Shown: positions 35,777 to 45,601, numbered from the stretch's first letter. The stretch is 64,000 nucleotides of DNA from Paenibacillus sp. DMB5 (GCF_001517085.1 NZ_LRAC01000155.1:62001-126000); one strand, 5' to 3'. The notes: generated by a model not told the origin, from the letters alone. Translations and numbers: made by a program.

Positions 35777-36885
35777 ATGGTTGAACATCCGTTTTTAGGA
35801 GGGCTGTCGGCGCTTCCCCTGATCAAATCCGGCCGAGCCGGGCCGTTAACGCAGAGAACCCGAAAGGGGAAAAAGGCAAAGGCGGCATGGCGGCCAGCCA
35901 CCTCGGGCCGTCCCGCAAAGGCTCGCCCTGTATCCGGGACGTGGCGCCGGGCGCAACCGCCGTGCTGGCCGATATCGACGGTCCCGGGATCATCGAACAT
36001 ATCTGGATTACCGTCACCGACCAAACCGAAGCGGGCACTTTTGTATTAAGGGACCTTGTACTGCGCATGTACTGGGATGAGGAAACCGAGCCTTCCGTCG
36101 AAAGTCCGCTTGGGGATTTCTTCTGCAACGGCTTCGGGAGAGGCTGCACCGTCAATTCCCAAGCGATCGTCGTGAATCCGACACGCGGCTTTAACTGCTA
36201 CTTTCCGATGCCGTTCCGGCGCAAAGCGAGAATAGAAATCGAGAATCAGCATGAAGCGGCGATTCCGGCGCTTTTTTATCAGATCGATTACTGCCTGCAC
36301 GATGAGCTGCCTGAGCAGACCGCCTATTTCCACGCCCAGTGGAGACGGCAGCGGATCACGGACAAGGCGGAGGATTACGTCATTCTGGACAACGTGAAGG
36401 GCCGCGGACAGTATGTAGGAACCTATATGGCGCTGACCACGCTGGAGCGGTACTGGTGGGGAGAGGGCGAGATCAAGATGTACATCGACGGGGACGACGA
36501 ATATCCGACGATCTGTGGTACGGGGACAGAGGATTATTTCGGGGGCGCCTGGAGCTTTGCGACGCAAAGGGACGGAAAGACGGTAGAGAACACCTACTGC
36601 ACGCCTTACATGGGGTATCCGTATTACTCCAGCCATGACCAGGACGTCCACAACTTGTACCATAACGACGATGCCCCGCCAATGCGCGGGTTCTACCGGT
36701 GGCATATACTGGATCCGATCCGGTTTCATGAGGACCTTAAAGTGGCCATTCAGCAGATCGGAGTCTATAAAAAAGGCTTGTTCGAACGACAGGACGATGT
36801 GGCCTCAGTCGCGTACTGGTATCAGACGGAGCCGCATCAGCCGTACGGGCCGCTGGCACAGAAGGAAGAGCGCTGGCCAAGATAA
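35777..36885 (+). pseudogene. DUF2961 glycan-utilisation protein, single-base frameshift
   Basis: The reconstructed protein has 369 aa. It starts at ATG 35777 with GAGAGGAGC 9 bases upstream and reads MVEHPFLGGLSALPLIKSGR. The frame is then lost; in the next frame AVNAENPKGEKGKGG leads into a complete DUF2961 domain (VAPGATAVLADIDGPGIIEHIW, then NPTRGFNCYFPMPF and TGTEDYFGGAWSF). One lost C in GAGC(C)CGGGCC near 35843 explains it. DUF2961 proteins are often encoded in polysaccharide loci, and some members are reported glycoside hydrolases acting on fructofuranose/arabinofuranose-type links. Activity here is not assigned. Confidence 0.87.
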
Positions 36886-36911
36886 AGGGGAGTCGGCATG
36901 CTTATGCCGAT

Positions 36912-36969
36912 GGGGGCAACGTGCCGGCTTATGTCCGGGAGACATGAGCGCCGCTGCCCCCTTTTTTTT
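36912..36969 (+). terminator. Terminator after the DUF2961 gene
   Basis: GGGGGCA (36912-36918) pairs with TGCCCCC (36955-36961), followed by eight T residues. A smaller hairpin (CGGCAT with ATGCCG) lies just before it. Confidence 0.85.
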
Positions 36970-37111
36970 GTTGTCTGCCCTGCGGATGAACGCTGCCAAT
37001 GCAGCCAGCCCCGTTTGCTACCGGGAATTTATTTCACGTTTCTTCCCGGAGGTATGGCGCTTATACTGGACATATATAATGCCATCTTGCTGACGAAGGG
37101 ATAGCGATACG

Positions 37112-38419
37112 ATGATGCCCAAGCGGTTTATATTGACCATTATAGCGCTCCTGCTCCTTGCAGCGGCCGCTGCAGCGTGCGGCGGGAATAACGGAGTTGT
37201 GGAAGAGTACGATACGGGGAGAACCGTAACGGGCAATTCCGCGCGGACTCTGAAGATTTTTAATTTCAAAGTCGAAATGGCGGAGCAGCTGAGCGCGCTC
37301 ACACGGCGGTACCAGGAGGAGACGGGCGTGCGGATCGAGCTTGATACCTGCGGCGGGGGCTGCGATTACAGCGCGGAGCTGAAGACGAGGTTTAATTCCG
37401 GCGACAAGCCCGATCTGTTCTTCGTAGCCGGCTTTACCGACCTGGACCTCTGGCAGGAGTATCTGGAGGATCTGACCGGCGAGCCGTGGGCGGACGATAT
37501 ACAGGAGCTGGCCAGACCCGCCATTACGAAGGACGGACGGGTCTACGGGATGCCGCTGGCCATGGAAGGCTGGGGTTTTATTTACAACAAGGAGCTGTTC
37601 CGCAAGGCGGGGATCGAATCCAAGCCAGTTACGCTGAGCGGACTGCGGGATGCGGCGCAGCGGCTGGAGGCGGCCGGCATCCGGCCGTTCGAGAACGGCT
37701 ACGCGGAGTGGTGGGTGCTTGGCAATCATTTGCTGAACACCGCTTTTGCCCTGCAGCCCGCTCCGGCGGATTATATAGAACGGGTCAGCAGCGGCAACGC
37801 CAAGTTCACCGGCAACACCGCGTTTGAGGCCTGGCTCGATTTGATCGACCTTACCCTGGAGTACGGCCAGGAGACGCCGCTGCAGACTGACTATTATACC
37901 CAGATAGCGCATTTTGCAGACGGGCAGGCGGCAATGATGCAGCAGGGAAGCTGGACGCAGCTGCAGCTGGACAAGCTGGCTCCGGATTTGGACATCGGCT
38001 TCCTGCCGATGCCGGTGAACGATAATGCGGAGGAGATGGACAAGCTCCAGATCGGCGTCGCGAATTACTGGGTTGTGCTTAAAAATTCGCGAATGAAGGA
38101 GGAGGCCAAGGCTTTTTTGCGCTGGCTGGCGAGCTCGGAGGCCGGCCGGAGATTTATCGTGGACGAGGCCAGGCTAATTCCTGCGCTTAAGAGCATTCCG
38201 GCTGCGGATGGCAGATTAGGGCCGCTTGCGGAGGATATCATCGCTTATATGGAGGCCGGGAGGACGCTTCCCTGGCTATGGCAGCGTTATCCCGGATATG
38301 AGGCAACTACCTCGCAGATGAGCGTGCAGATGCAGGCTTATATCGGGGAGCAGATCGGGCGGGAGAGGCTGTTGGAGGAATTTCAGCGAATTTGGGATTC
38401 GAACAGGAGTAATAAATAA
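37112..38419 (+). CDS. ABC transporter solute-binding lipoprotein (family 1), orphan
   Basis: 435 aa. The signal LTIIALLLLAAAAAACGG has an atypical, Ala-rich lipobox before the Cys. The mature protein shows KPDLFFVAGFTDLDLW, GMPLAMEGWGFIYNKELF and the C-terminal RERLLEEFQRIWD of sugar-binding proteins. The terminator at 36912 separates it from the DUF2961 gene and no permease follows. It may be a second receptor for the permeases at 33938/34827 or a sensory partner of the YesM kinase (inference). Confidence 0.9.
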   Translation: MMPKRFILTIIALLLLAAAAAACGGNNGVVEEYDTGRTVTGNSARTLKIFNFKVEMAEQLSALTRRYQEETGVRIELDTCGGGCDYSAELKTRFNSGDKPDLFFVAGFTDLDLWQEYLEDLTGEPWADDIQELARPAITKDGRVYGMPLAMEGWGFIYNKELFRKAGIESKPVTLSGLRDAAQRLEAAGIRPFENGYAEWWVLGNHLLNTAFALQPAPADYIERVSSGNAKFTGNTAFEAWLDLIDLTLEYGQETPLQTDYYTQIAHFADGQAAMMQQGSWTQLQLDKLAPDLDIGFLPMPVNDNAEEMDKLQIGVANYWVVLKNSRMKEEAKAFLRWLASSEAGRRFIVDEARLIPALKSIPAADGRLGPLAEDIIAYMEAGRTLPWLWQRYPGYEATTSQMSVQMQAYIGEQIGRERLLEEFQRIWDSNRSNK

Positions 38420-38525
38420 TGGCTGATCAGTACACAATGCAGGATCCGACAACCCGATATCCGAAGGCGGGCCCGGAATATAAGCAGCAGCAGACGTAGG
38501 GCGGGGCGGCTGTGCACAAACAACC

Positions 38526-38566
38526 AAAAAAGCGGACGCATGCTTAGTGTGCGTCCGCTTTTTTTT
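38526..38566. terminator. Bidirectional terminator
   Basis: AAAAAAGCGGACGCA pairs with TGCGTCCGC and is followed by eight T residues; the opposite strand ends in six T residues. It serves the binding-protein gene (+) and the small gene at 38544 (-). Confidence 0.92.
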
Positions 38567-38897
38567 GCCGATTGGAGGAGTGGTTCTTCTTCATCTGATC
38601 AATCAGCGCCTGAGTCTCTTCTTCCTGTGGAAGAAGCAGGGAATTAAACTCAGCCAGAGAAATAGTAATATTTAAGTCCTATGCCCGGTTATGCTGAAAT
38701 TTGGTTATTCCCCGGTCATAATGCGACACTGTGCCGTCAAAGCGTTTGACCCGCACATAATCCTCGGAGAATTTTTCAATTATGCCGTAGCCGACCAGAG
38801 AGTACATCCCGTCAGGGTCAAGCTGCAGTGCGGACACAAAGGTCTGTGACATGGCGGCAACAAAAAAATCAATGTTTTTGACAAGCGGCTTTGGCAT
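38544..38897 (-). pseudogene. Small unknown protein, open frame interrupted by an amber codon
   Basis: ATG 38897 has GGAGGG 8 bases upstream. The first 72 codons (MPKPLVKNIDFFVAAMSQTF to TKFQHNRA) end in TAG at 38679. The same frame then continues coding-like for 44 codons (DLNITISLAEFNSLLLPQEE and on to QKKADAH) to TAA inside the terminator. The family is not recognised. Possible readings: a nonsense mutation in a 117-residue gene, a sequencing error, or two adjacent small proteins. Confidence 0.5.
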
Positions 38898-39027
38898 CGT
38901 CCAGGCCCTCCGTATACTTTTCGCTCCAAAAGCGTTTCAACTATTTTACGACAGCAAACGCGTTTTGAAAACAGGTTTAATTTGCAAAACTGATGAAAAC
39001 AGTTCATTAGCAGAAGGAGGAGTATAT

Positions 39028-39540
39028 ATGCTGATTAGAACCGAAAAGGCTGAGGATTACGGGCAGGTGTTCCGGCTGAATGAGCTGGCGTTCGGAAACC
39101 GTGAGGATGAGGCTAAGCTGGTTGAAAGGATCAGGGCTTCAGTAGAGTTCATCCCGGAGCTGTCTATTGTGGCTGAAATGAAGGGCACCGTGGTCGGCCA
39201 TATTCTCCTGAGCGGAGCCAAGGTGCTGGGAGAAACGCATGAGCATCCGGTGATTGTACTGGCGCCGATTGCGGTGCATCCGGATTATCAGAAGCAGGGC
39301 ATCGGCGGGCTGCTGATTGAAGAGGGGAAAAGACGTGCGGCAAGCCTGGGATTCGGCGCTATTTTGCTGATTGGACATCCGTCTTACTATCCACGGTTCG
39401 GTTTTGTGCCTGCTGGTGTGCACGGGCTGGAGCTGCTGCAGTTCCCTGTGCCTGCGGAGGTGTTTCAGGTTTGCGGGCTGAGGGAAGGAGCGCTTGAGCA
39501 GCTTCAGGGGGAGCTGAAGTATCCGGCAGCATTTTTTTAA
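39028..39540 (+). CDS. GNAT N-acetyltransferase (YhbS-like)
   Basis: 170 aa from ATG 39028, with AGAAGGAGGAG directly upstream; an upstream in-frame ATG overlaps the divergent gene. Motif A is VLAPIAVHPDYQKQGIGGLL (Q/RxxGxG), and the segment LIGHPSYYPRFGFVPA is the hallmark of the COG3153 group. Substrate unknown. It is a single gene, divergent from the small gene at 38897. Confidence 0.88.
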   Translation: MLIRTEKAEDYGQVFRLNELAFGNREDEAKLVERIRASVEFIPELSIVAEMKGTVVGHILLSGAKVLGETHEHPVIVLAPIAVHPDYQKQGIGGLLIEEGKRRAASLGFGAILLIGHPSYYPRFGFVPAGVHGLELLQFPVPAEVFQVCGLREGALEQLQGELKYPAAFF

Positions 39541-39604
39541 AATCTAACCAGATAGGCTTTATATGGAATTCTACAATCCATGTTTTACGGGAGGGGACTT
39601 GAAT

Positions 39605-40333
39605 ATGTGTGCAGATTTTGCTGCAAGGTTTGATGCAACTCCGGACACTCCGTTAAGCTTCGGCTTTAAAATCCAGTGGTACGCTATCCGCACTGCGGAT
39701 ACGGCAGAGGTTGCTGAAGCTTTTCAGCTGGACCAGCCGCAGCCGGCAAACTGGCAGACGGGGCTGACAGCCGCATTTCAGGGATACTATTTCATCTCGC
39801 CGCCGCTTGCAGGCTGGACCCTTGCTGTAAATGCATTTATGCCGGATCTGGGTGCTGCGGGGGCAGACAATCCGCTCGAGACGATAAAACGGCTCAGCAG
39901 CCGGTTTGGCGAGGCTTGTTATTTTGGTTCACACCGTGTTGTCGATTATTATGCCTGGGCCAAGGCTGTGAACGGAGAGCTGATCCGCGCCTACAGCTAT
40001 GTGGGAGAATCCGATGAGGTCCTTGTTGACGAAGGGGCGCCCACAGCGGAGGAGAGGGATAATGGGCTGATTTTTGCCGGAGCTGATGATGAGTATGAGT
40101 ATGTTGATGAGTATGATGATAACGACGATGATACCGATTCCGGTGAAGATGATTCGGGAGACGGTGCAGACGGTGAGGAAGAATATGATGAGGAGTCTTA
40201 TGTTTATGTGCCCGGTGAAGATGACGTGATCAGTATTGCCGGACTCTGGACGATTTCTCCGTTCCTTGAGGATGAAGACTATGGGCGCGGGACCGGTATC
40301 GCGGGTTTGCCAAAACGGCAGAATAACGGATGA
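39605..40333 (+). CDS. Unknown protein with an acidic Asp/Glu-rich segment
   Basis: 242 aa from ATG 39605 with GGGAGGGGAC upstream. The first 145 residues look like a compact globular domain (FGFKIQWYAIRTADTAEVAE, ACYFGSHRVVDYYAWAKAVN). Residues about 160-205 are strongly acidic (EYEYVDEYDDNDDDTDSGED). A short hydrophobic/aromatic C-terminal part follows. No signal peptide. I do not recognise the family with certainty. The acidic stretch could be a linker or bind a basic partner or cations. Confidence 0.6.
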   Translation: MCADFAARFDATPDTPLSFGFKIQWYAIRTADTAEVAEAFQLDQPQPANWQTGLTAAFQGYYFISPPLAGWTLAVNAFMPDLGAAGADNPLETIKRLSSRFGEACYFGSHRVVDYYAWAKAVNGELIRAYSYVGESDEVLVDEGAPTAEERDNGLIFAGADDEYEYVDEYDDNDDDTDSGEDDSGDGADGEEEYDEESYVYVPGEDDVISIAGLWTISPFLEDEDYGRGTGIAGLPKRQNNG

Positions 40334-40451
40334 ACAGAGAATAACCGTATAAATAGCCCGGAGTCAAAATCAAACCTGACACCAAGCTGTCCAGTATGCC
40401 ATGCTATGCTTTCATAACCGGGATTTCAACAACTATTGGAGGGTACGAGAC

Positions 40452-41581
40452 ATGGCGGAGCCGTTAAAGGCAATGTACAATGAAGGATTTCTGCGGAGCT
40501 TCGGCAGGATACTGCGTGGAGCTTATGACGTATTTGATATAGAAGGCTTTGTCGCTGAGGTGATGAGGGAGCCGTGGGAAGAGCTGGAGCTGAAAGCCCG
40601 GATGCGGCGGATTACGGAGACACTGGGAACTTATCTGCGGCCGGCTATGAGAAGGCTCTGGCTGTCCTGTATGCGGTAGACAAGGATTGCACAGGTTTCC
40701 CGTACCTGATCTTCCCCGATTTCGTTGAGGTATACGGGCAGGCCGAGGAGCATTGGGCGCTGTCGGTGGCTGCGCTGGAACGGTTTACACAGGGGGCGAG
40801 TGCCGAGTTTGCCGTCAGGCCTTTTCTGCTGCGCGACCCGCAGCGGATGATGGAGCAAATGCTCGTCTGGTCTCGGCACAGCAATGAGCATGTGCGCCGG
40901 CTTGCCAGCGAAGGCTGCCGTCCGCGTCTGCCGTGGGGGCAGGCGCTGCCGGTATTCAAACGTGACCCTTCCCCCGTGCTGCCGGTGCTGGAGCAGCTGA
41001 AAGACGATCCTTCGCTGTATGTGCGCAAAAGTGTGGCCAACAACCTGAATGATATTGCCAAGGATCATCCGGATGTCGTAATCGGCATTGCCCGCCGCTG
41101 GATGGGCTCAAGCACCCGCACCGACTGGATCGTGCGGCATGGCTGCCGCTCGCTGATCCGCAAAGCAAACCCGGAGATTATGGCTCTTTTCGGGTATGCA
41201 GGGGAGGAGGAGAGCGCGCCGCTAGTGGCTGCAGCCGCCTTGACTGTCGATCCGGCCGTTTTGCGGATTGGCGAGAGCTGTGTGCTGAGCTATGAGCTAA
41301 GAGTGCGGGAGGGGGAACCGGTGCGGGTCCGGGTGGAATACGGCATCGATTTTGTGAAGGCCGGCGGCAAAACCTCCCGCAAGCTGTTCCTGCTCTCCGA
41401 CAAAACGGTTCCGGGAGGAGCAAGGCTGTCTGCCGTCCGGACACACCGCTGGGCAGACCTGACCACCCGCCGCCACTATCCGGGCGGACACCGGATTGCG
41501 CTGCTGGTGAACGGCAGGGAGGCTGCCTCCACAGAGCTTATCCTTGAAGCTGCGGTGCCGGAAGAGGGGCCGCTGGAATAA
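40452..41581 (+). pseudogene. AlkC-type DNA alkylation repair glycosylase, single-base frameshift
   Basis: The reconstructed protein is 376 aa, starting at ATG 40452 behind TTGGAGGG. HEAT-like helices follow (SRHSNEHVRRLASEGCRPRLPW, cut here; then DPSLYVRKSVANNLNDIAKD), the pattern of AlkC/AlkD enzymes that remove alkylated adenines. From about residue 255 a beta-rich Ig-like domain follows (LRIGESCVLSYELRV to HYPGGHRIALLVNG), known from AlkC proteins. The frame breaks at GTYL; adding one C near 40638 gives LPAGYEKALAVLYAVDKD and restores the whole protein. Confidence 0.85.
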
Positions 41582-41583
41582 GG

Positions 41584-41815
41584 GCAAAAATGTCTCTGAT
41601 TCGAGCAGATGCAGCCAGATCGCCAAAATGAGAGGCAAAAATGCTCTTGATTTGTTCGAAAACAGCCAGATCGCCAAAATGAGAGGCAAAAATGCTCTTG
41701 ATTTGTTCGAAAACAGCCGGATAGCCGAAATGAGAGACAAAAATGCCTCTGATTCGGGCAGAAGCAGCCGTTTTGCAGAAATGAGAGGCAAAAATACCCT
41801 TGATCCGAAACGGAC
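41584..41815. repeat. 51-bp tandem repeat, about 4.6 copies
   Basis: The anchor GGCAAAAATG starts at intervals of exactly 51 bp (41584, 41635, 41686, 41737, 41788). The two middle copies are nearly identical and include CTCTTGATTTGTTCGAAAAC. As 51 is a multiple of three, both strands stay open and give repeated peptides, but there is no ribosome site in phase. It fills most of the 41582-41914 gap. Confidence 0.85.
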
Positions 41816-41914
41816 AAGCTTCACTTTTCCTCCATCAGCAACATTATCAGGAATTAGCCGTTTAGTAAGAATAAGGGTAATAACCGGTAACCAGTTACAG
41901 AAGGAGTGGAAATA

Positions 41915-42568
41915 ATGCGCCTGCTACTACCAGTCGCTGCCCTGCTGTTACTTTTAGTCCTGACAGGCTGCGCAGAAAATAATAGTCCAAGTGCTGAAAG
42001 AGGGGCAGCAAACGCTATAAGTAACGCACCCGCCGCACCCCGCTCATCCAATATGCCAAATGCAACCACCAAATCTGGCACATCCCCCACACCTAATGCA
42101 CCCGAATCATCCATCCCCCCCCACACCTCCGTTACCGGACAGATGCCGGAAACCATGCCGGCGGATTTTGCATTCTCTGTGCGCTTTGGGATTACGGGTA
42201 AAAATGAGATTAACACCTTTAACGGTACGGTGACCAAGGATCTGGTGACTAAGGGAACGGCACAGGCAGAGCTGGTTTTGACAGACAGTGAACTGGCGGA
42301 TATTTATGCCCGTTTACGCACAATCGACATTTACAGGGAGCTCAAGCTGGAGCCGGATATGAAGAATTGCGAGATGACCCCTTTTGGTGAGGAACACTGG
42401 CAGATCAGGCTGGACGGAGAGGAGCGGTCATTTTATTGGGATGAAGAAAACTGCGAAATAACTGCAGATGCTGAGCAGCTGAAGGAGCTGCGGAGTTATA
42501 TTTTTGAGCTGGTCAAAAGCAAGCCGGCTTACCTGGAGCTTCCGGAAGCAGTCGGCGGCTACGAATAA
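41915..42568 (+). CDS. Unknown lipoprotein
   Basis: 217 aa from ATG 41915 with AGAAGGAG upstream. Signal peptide with lipobox VLTGC, then a long Ser/Pro/Thr/Asn-rich linker to about residue 75. The folded part (FAFSVRFGITGKNEINTFNG, then LTDSELADIYARLRTIDIYR) looks like a small alpha/beta domain found in Bacillales surface lipoproteins of unknown role. Anchored outside the membrane. A hairpin terminator follows at 42597. Confidence 0.75.
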   Translation: MRLLLPVAALLLLLVLTGCAENNSPSAERGAANAISNAPAAPRSSNMPNATTKSGTSPTPNAPESSIPPHTSVTGQMPETMPADFAFSVRFGITGKNEINTFNGTVTKDLVTKGTAQAELVLTDSELADIYARLRTIDIYRELKLEPDMKNCEMTPFGEEHWQIRLDGEERSFYWDEENCEITADAEQLKELRSYIFELVKSKPAYLELPEAVGGYE

Positions 42569-42596
42569 GCCGGATGAAAATGGCAAACACGACCAA

Positions 42597-42627
42597 ATAG
42601 GGCGGCCTGCTCAGGCAGGCGCCCTAT
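42597..42627 (+). terminator. Hairpin after the lipoprotein gene
   Basis: AGGGCGGCCTGC pairs imperfectly with GCAGGCGCCCT around TCAG. It lacks a long T run, so confidence is moderate. Confidence 0.55.
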
Positions 42628-42678
42628 TACTGTCCAATAATCATTTATATCAAGCTCAGATCCGCCGGTTAATAAAAG

Positions 42679-43580
42679 CTAGTCCGTAATATTGCCGGCC
42701 ATCTTGAGCCGTTTCGCAATCTCTTTGAATTCCTCTGCGGAGATGCCCGGCGCGAATTCTTCTTGAAGTTCAGGAGATTCAGGAATAGGAACGCCTGCAG
42801 GTGCGCCTTCAATCACTTCGAGCGGAAGACCGTCTTCAGGATGTGTCCCCTTCCAGATCTGGCCGATCGAGCTGAAGTCCTTGTCGCTCCAGGTGTACAG
42901 CTTGGTATGCACGCCTTTTTCCTCGTATTTTTTGGCTTCAGTGAACAGTTTATTGCTCAGAGACGGTACCGGTACAGCTTGGTCACGTTTACGCCTGTGG
43001 CAATCTCCAGCGCCTTGGCATAAGCCACGACATGGACGCCGCCGCGTACAAGCAGGAAGCCTACAACCGCGCGGGCAGCCGGATGATCGGTCATTTCATA
43101 GACCTTCATCTTATGGGTTCTGGCCCCGCATTCAAGGAAGAAGTTATGCAGCAGATCCTCGACCAGATTGCCGCTGTTGAACACATTGGCCCCGGTCCAC
43201 GGATTGCCCATGGAATCGAACGGCATGGCACCCTGCGCTCCGGCCAGGAAATGGTAGGACAAGCGGGCATCCTTTACTGATTCAAGGGGATTAGAGTCCG
43301 GCTTTTTATAATCGGTTGAGCCTCTGAGACATTTGTTTACGGCATGGGAGACCAGCTCAACATGCCCGAGCTCTTCAGCGGTAATGCTCATCACCAGGTC
43401 ATAGAACGGCTTCAGCTTGTCCTTGGAACGGAAGTTAAAAGACTGGTAGAGATAGTTGTTGAGCGTGGACATCTCACCGAATTTGCCGCCTAGCAGCTCT
43501 TGCACGGCAGCAGCCGCATTCGGGTCGGGCTTCTCGACATCGGGAATCTCAATCATAATTTCATCCATCCGTTTGAACAT
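42679..43580 (-). pseudogene. Manganese catalase, single-base frameshift
   Basis: The reconstructed protein is 300 aa. It disproportionates hydrogen peroxide at a dimanganese site. Ligand regions visible: KFGEMSTLNNYLYQ (Glu), TAEELGHVELVSHAVN (Glu, His), FFLECGARTHKMKVYEM (Glu) and the His-containing VRGGVHVVAYAKALE. The first frame ends after TKLYRYRL at 42957; the other frame goes on through HTKLYTWSDKDFSSIGQIWK. Adding one C near 42971 gives TKLYPVPSLSNKLFTEAKKY, the expected sequence. Comparable with Bacillus CotJC-like/YdbD catalases. The start has AAGGAGG. Confidence 0.92.
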
Positions 43581-43656
43581 GGGATTGTTGTCCTCCTTGG
43601 GCTTGCAGGATTAGAGTGCTCGCCCTAAATTAAACGCAATCCGCCTCGTTCAAACG

Positions 43657-45006
43657 TTACCACTGAGGAAACTTTGTAACAAAATGGTTATTATCCTTAA
43701 GCTCCAGCTCCGACATGCGTTGCACGTAGCTCTTAAGGCCGCTGTACGGTGCCGTTTGCCACAGCCTGAAACCTTCCGACGAGGTAACAGCAGCAATATC
43801 CTTGTCAGCAGTTCCTGAAAAATATATCTCATTCAGCCGTCCCACAACATCTGCCATAGCCTCCAGCTGTTCCTGCTTATAACCGTCATAGCTGCTGTCA
43901 GCGGTCAGCCTGGCATAGCTTCTGTCCGCCGACAGCTTCCGGAATGCCTCTTCGCTGTAGGCACTGAAGTTCACCAGGTTGGGGTCAGTGCTGCCTGCCG
44001 ATTTGGCCCAGAGCTCTACGTTCAGCTTCGCGGTATTGTAGTCTAATGTCCTCGATGCAGGTGAGTAATCCAGAATCCCGTACTGGTGCGGGTAGACAGA
44101 CAAGGCGCTATTGGCAACGTCATAGATGCCTTTATCACTTTTGCGGATATCCTGGAAATGAATATGTCCGCTGAAGACCGTTGTAATCCCGTTACGGATC
44201 AGGGCCGCAGCAGCCTGCTCGTTGTTGTTAAGTGTAAAGCCCTCCTGGAGAAATTCACTGTGATCCAGCAGGCTGTGGTGCATAACCGCCACAATCTGCG
44301 CACCGTTCTTGGCAGCCAGTTCACCGCAGCGGTCGATCCAGCGCAGAGTGGAGCCGGTAAGCTGGCCGTCAAGCTGCGGATGCCCCAGCTTTTTATTGCT
44401 GCTGTATTGGCTGGTATCCAGCATTAGAAGCCAGAGATCCTCTGAAGGGGCTGCCAGGTAACTAAGAGAGTCATTGTCCCTCAGCAGAGCTTCCCCATAA
44501 CCGAATTCGCTGTAAATGCTGCGGAAGTTTTTTGGAGTGACGGAATCCGTCCGGATCTGCCGTTCCCCCTCAAAGCGTCTTGCCCAAGGGTTCATCACAT
44601 CATGATTGCCAGGAATCACATAAATCCGCGTTCCGGTTCGCTGCTCAATTGCCCGCAAATGCCCGGCAAGATCCTGATGGCTGGCTTTTTCCCCGTTATT
44701 GGTCAGGTCTCCGCTGATTATGACTGCCGCGGGGCGCCGGATTCCTATATCTAAGTCTAGAGCTTCCAGCATTTCATCACTATAGTTCAGCTGCTTGCCG
44801 TCCCCGGCAGCCAGAAAGCTGCGGAAAGCAGGCCCATTATCGGTCAGCCTGGGGGAAAGATAATGAATATCTGTAGTAGTAAGGAGTCTGAGGTTCTGGC
44901 CGGACTGAATCCGGAGCACCTGCTGCTCAGTCCTCTGCCCGCTGCATGAGGATAGCAGAAGAAGCAGGGAGAATAGAAGGATTACGTTATACTGCCGGAC
45001 AGACAT
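43657..45006 (-). CDS. Lipoprotein metallophosphoesterase
   Basis: 449 aa from ATG 45006 with GAGGTG upstream (a GTG at 45015 is the alternative). Signal peptide with lipobox LSSC, so anchored outside. The calcineurin-like metal motifs are in order: TTDIHYLSP, SGDLTNNGE, VIPGNHDVMN, VMHHSLL and FSGHIHFQD. A C-terminal 130-residue part after the core is unassigned. The substrate (nucleotide, phosphodiester or other) is unknown. Confidence 0.9.
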   Translation of the reverse strand: MSVRQYNVILLFSLLLLLSSCSGQRTEQQVLRIQSGQNLRLLTTTDIHYLSPRLTDNGPAFRSFLAAGDGKQLNYSDEMLEALDLDIGIRRPAAVIISGDLTNNGEKASHQDLAGHLRAIEQRTGTRIYVIPGNHDVMNPWARRFEGERQIRTDSVTPKNFRSIYSEFGYGEALLRDNDSLSYLAAPSEDLWLLMLDTSQYSSNKKLGHPQLDGQLTGSTLRWIDRCGELAAKNGAQIVAVMHHSLLDHSEFLQEGFTLNNNEQAAAALIRNGITTVFSGHIHFQDIRKSDKGIYDVANSALSVYPHQYGILDYSPASRTLDYNTAKLNVELWAKSAGSTDPNLVNFSAYSEEAFRKLSADRSYARLTADSSYDGYKQEQLEAMADVVGRLNEIYFSGTADKDIAAVTSSEGFRLWQTAPYSGLKSYVQRMSELELKDNNHFVTKFPQW

Positions 45007-45058
45007 TTGATGCACCTCATTTCATATGGAACCGTTAACCGGAATTTAGTCCTACTTA

Positions 45059-45601
45059 TTATTTTACTTTTGTTGATCCGCTCACCATTCCCTGGTCACC
45101 CAGTTTGAACGTAGACAGGTACTGCTTGTTCGCAAAATAGATATTCCCTCTGACAGTAGCGCTGATTATAGTGAACCCGTCAGCCTCGACATAGACATCT
45201 CCAATATAAATGCCGCCTTCGAGCCGGGTATTCTCACTTTTAACCGTCAACTTGGGAGCAGTCAAAGTGAAGGAATTGGTGATGCTCTGGTCCTCGTCCT
45301 GCGTGTAGAGGGCGATTTTGCGGGCAGGCCCGCCGTTATGGACGAATTGTCCGTCAACAACAAGCTCATCGGTAAAGGTAAGATCACGCAGCGCCGCCGC
45401 AATCCAGGTGCCGTCCTTGCTGAGTGCATATCTGAAGGCCGACTCGTTATCGACAATGGAAGCCGTTGTGACAGCATCTGCTGTCACGGCTGCGTTTGTA
45501 CTGCCAGCCGTGTTGTCCACCGCATTGCTGCTGCCTGAATCCGAACACCCCATCAGCAGGGTTAAAGCGAGTACAGCCATTCCAAAAGTAATCTTGTTCA
45601 T
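45059..45601 (-). CDS. Unknown lipoprotein, possible beta-repeat domain
   Basis: 180 aa from ATG 45601 with AGGAGG 9 bases upstream. Lipobox LLMGC, then a Ser/Asn/Thr/Ala linker. The last 110 residues consist of short alternating strands (FTDELVVDGQFVHNGG, LTVKSENTRLEGGIYIGDVYVEADG, cut: first part only) suggestive of a small beta-solenoid or bactofilin-like fold. It is divergent from a TetR gene, with a matching operator beside each promoter, so it is probably the TetR target. Confidence 0.7.
   Translation of the reverse strand: MNKITFGMAVLALTLLMGCSDSGSSNAVDNTAGSTNAAVTADAVTTASIVDNESAFRYALSKDGTWIAAALRDLTFTDELVVDGQFVHNGGPARKIALYTQDEDQSITNSFTLTAPKLTVKSENTRLEGGIYIGDVYVEADGFTIISATVRGNIYFANKQYLSTFKLGDQGMVSGSTKVK

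Noticed and set aside
41584..41815. CRISPR array or repeated-peptide gene
   Set aside because: Repeats are contiguous with no unique spacers, and no ribosome site fits any of the open frames.
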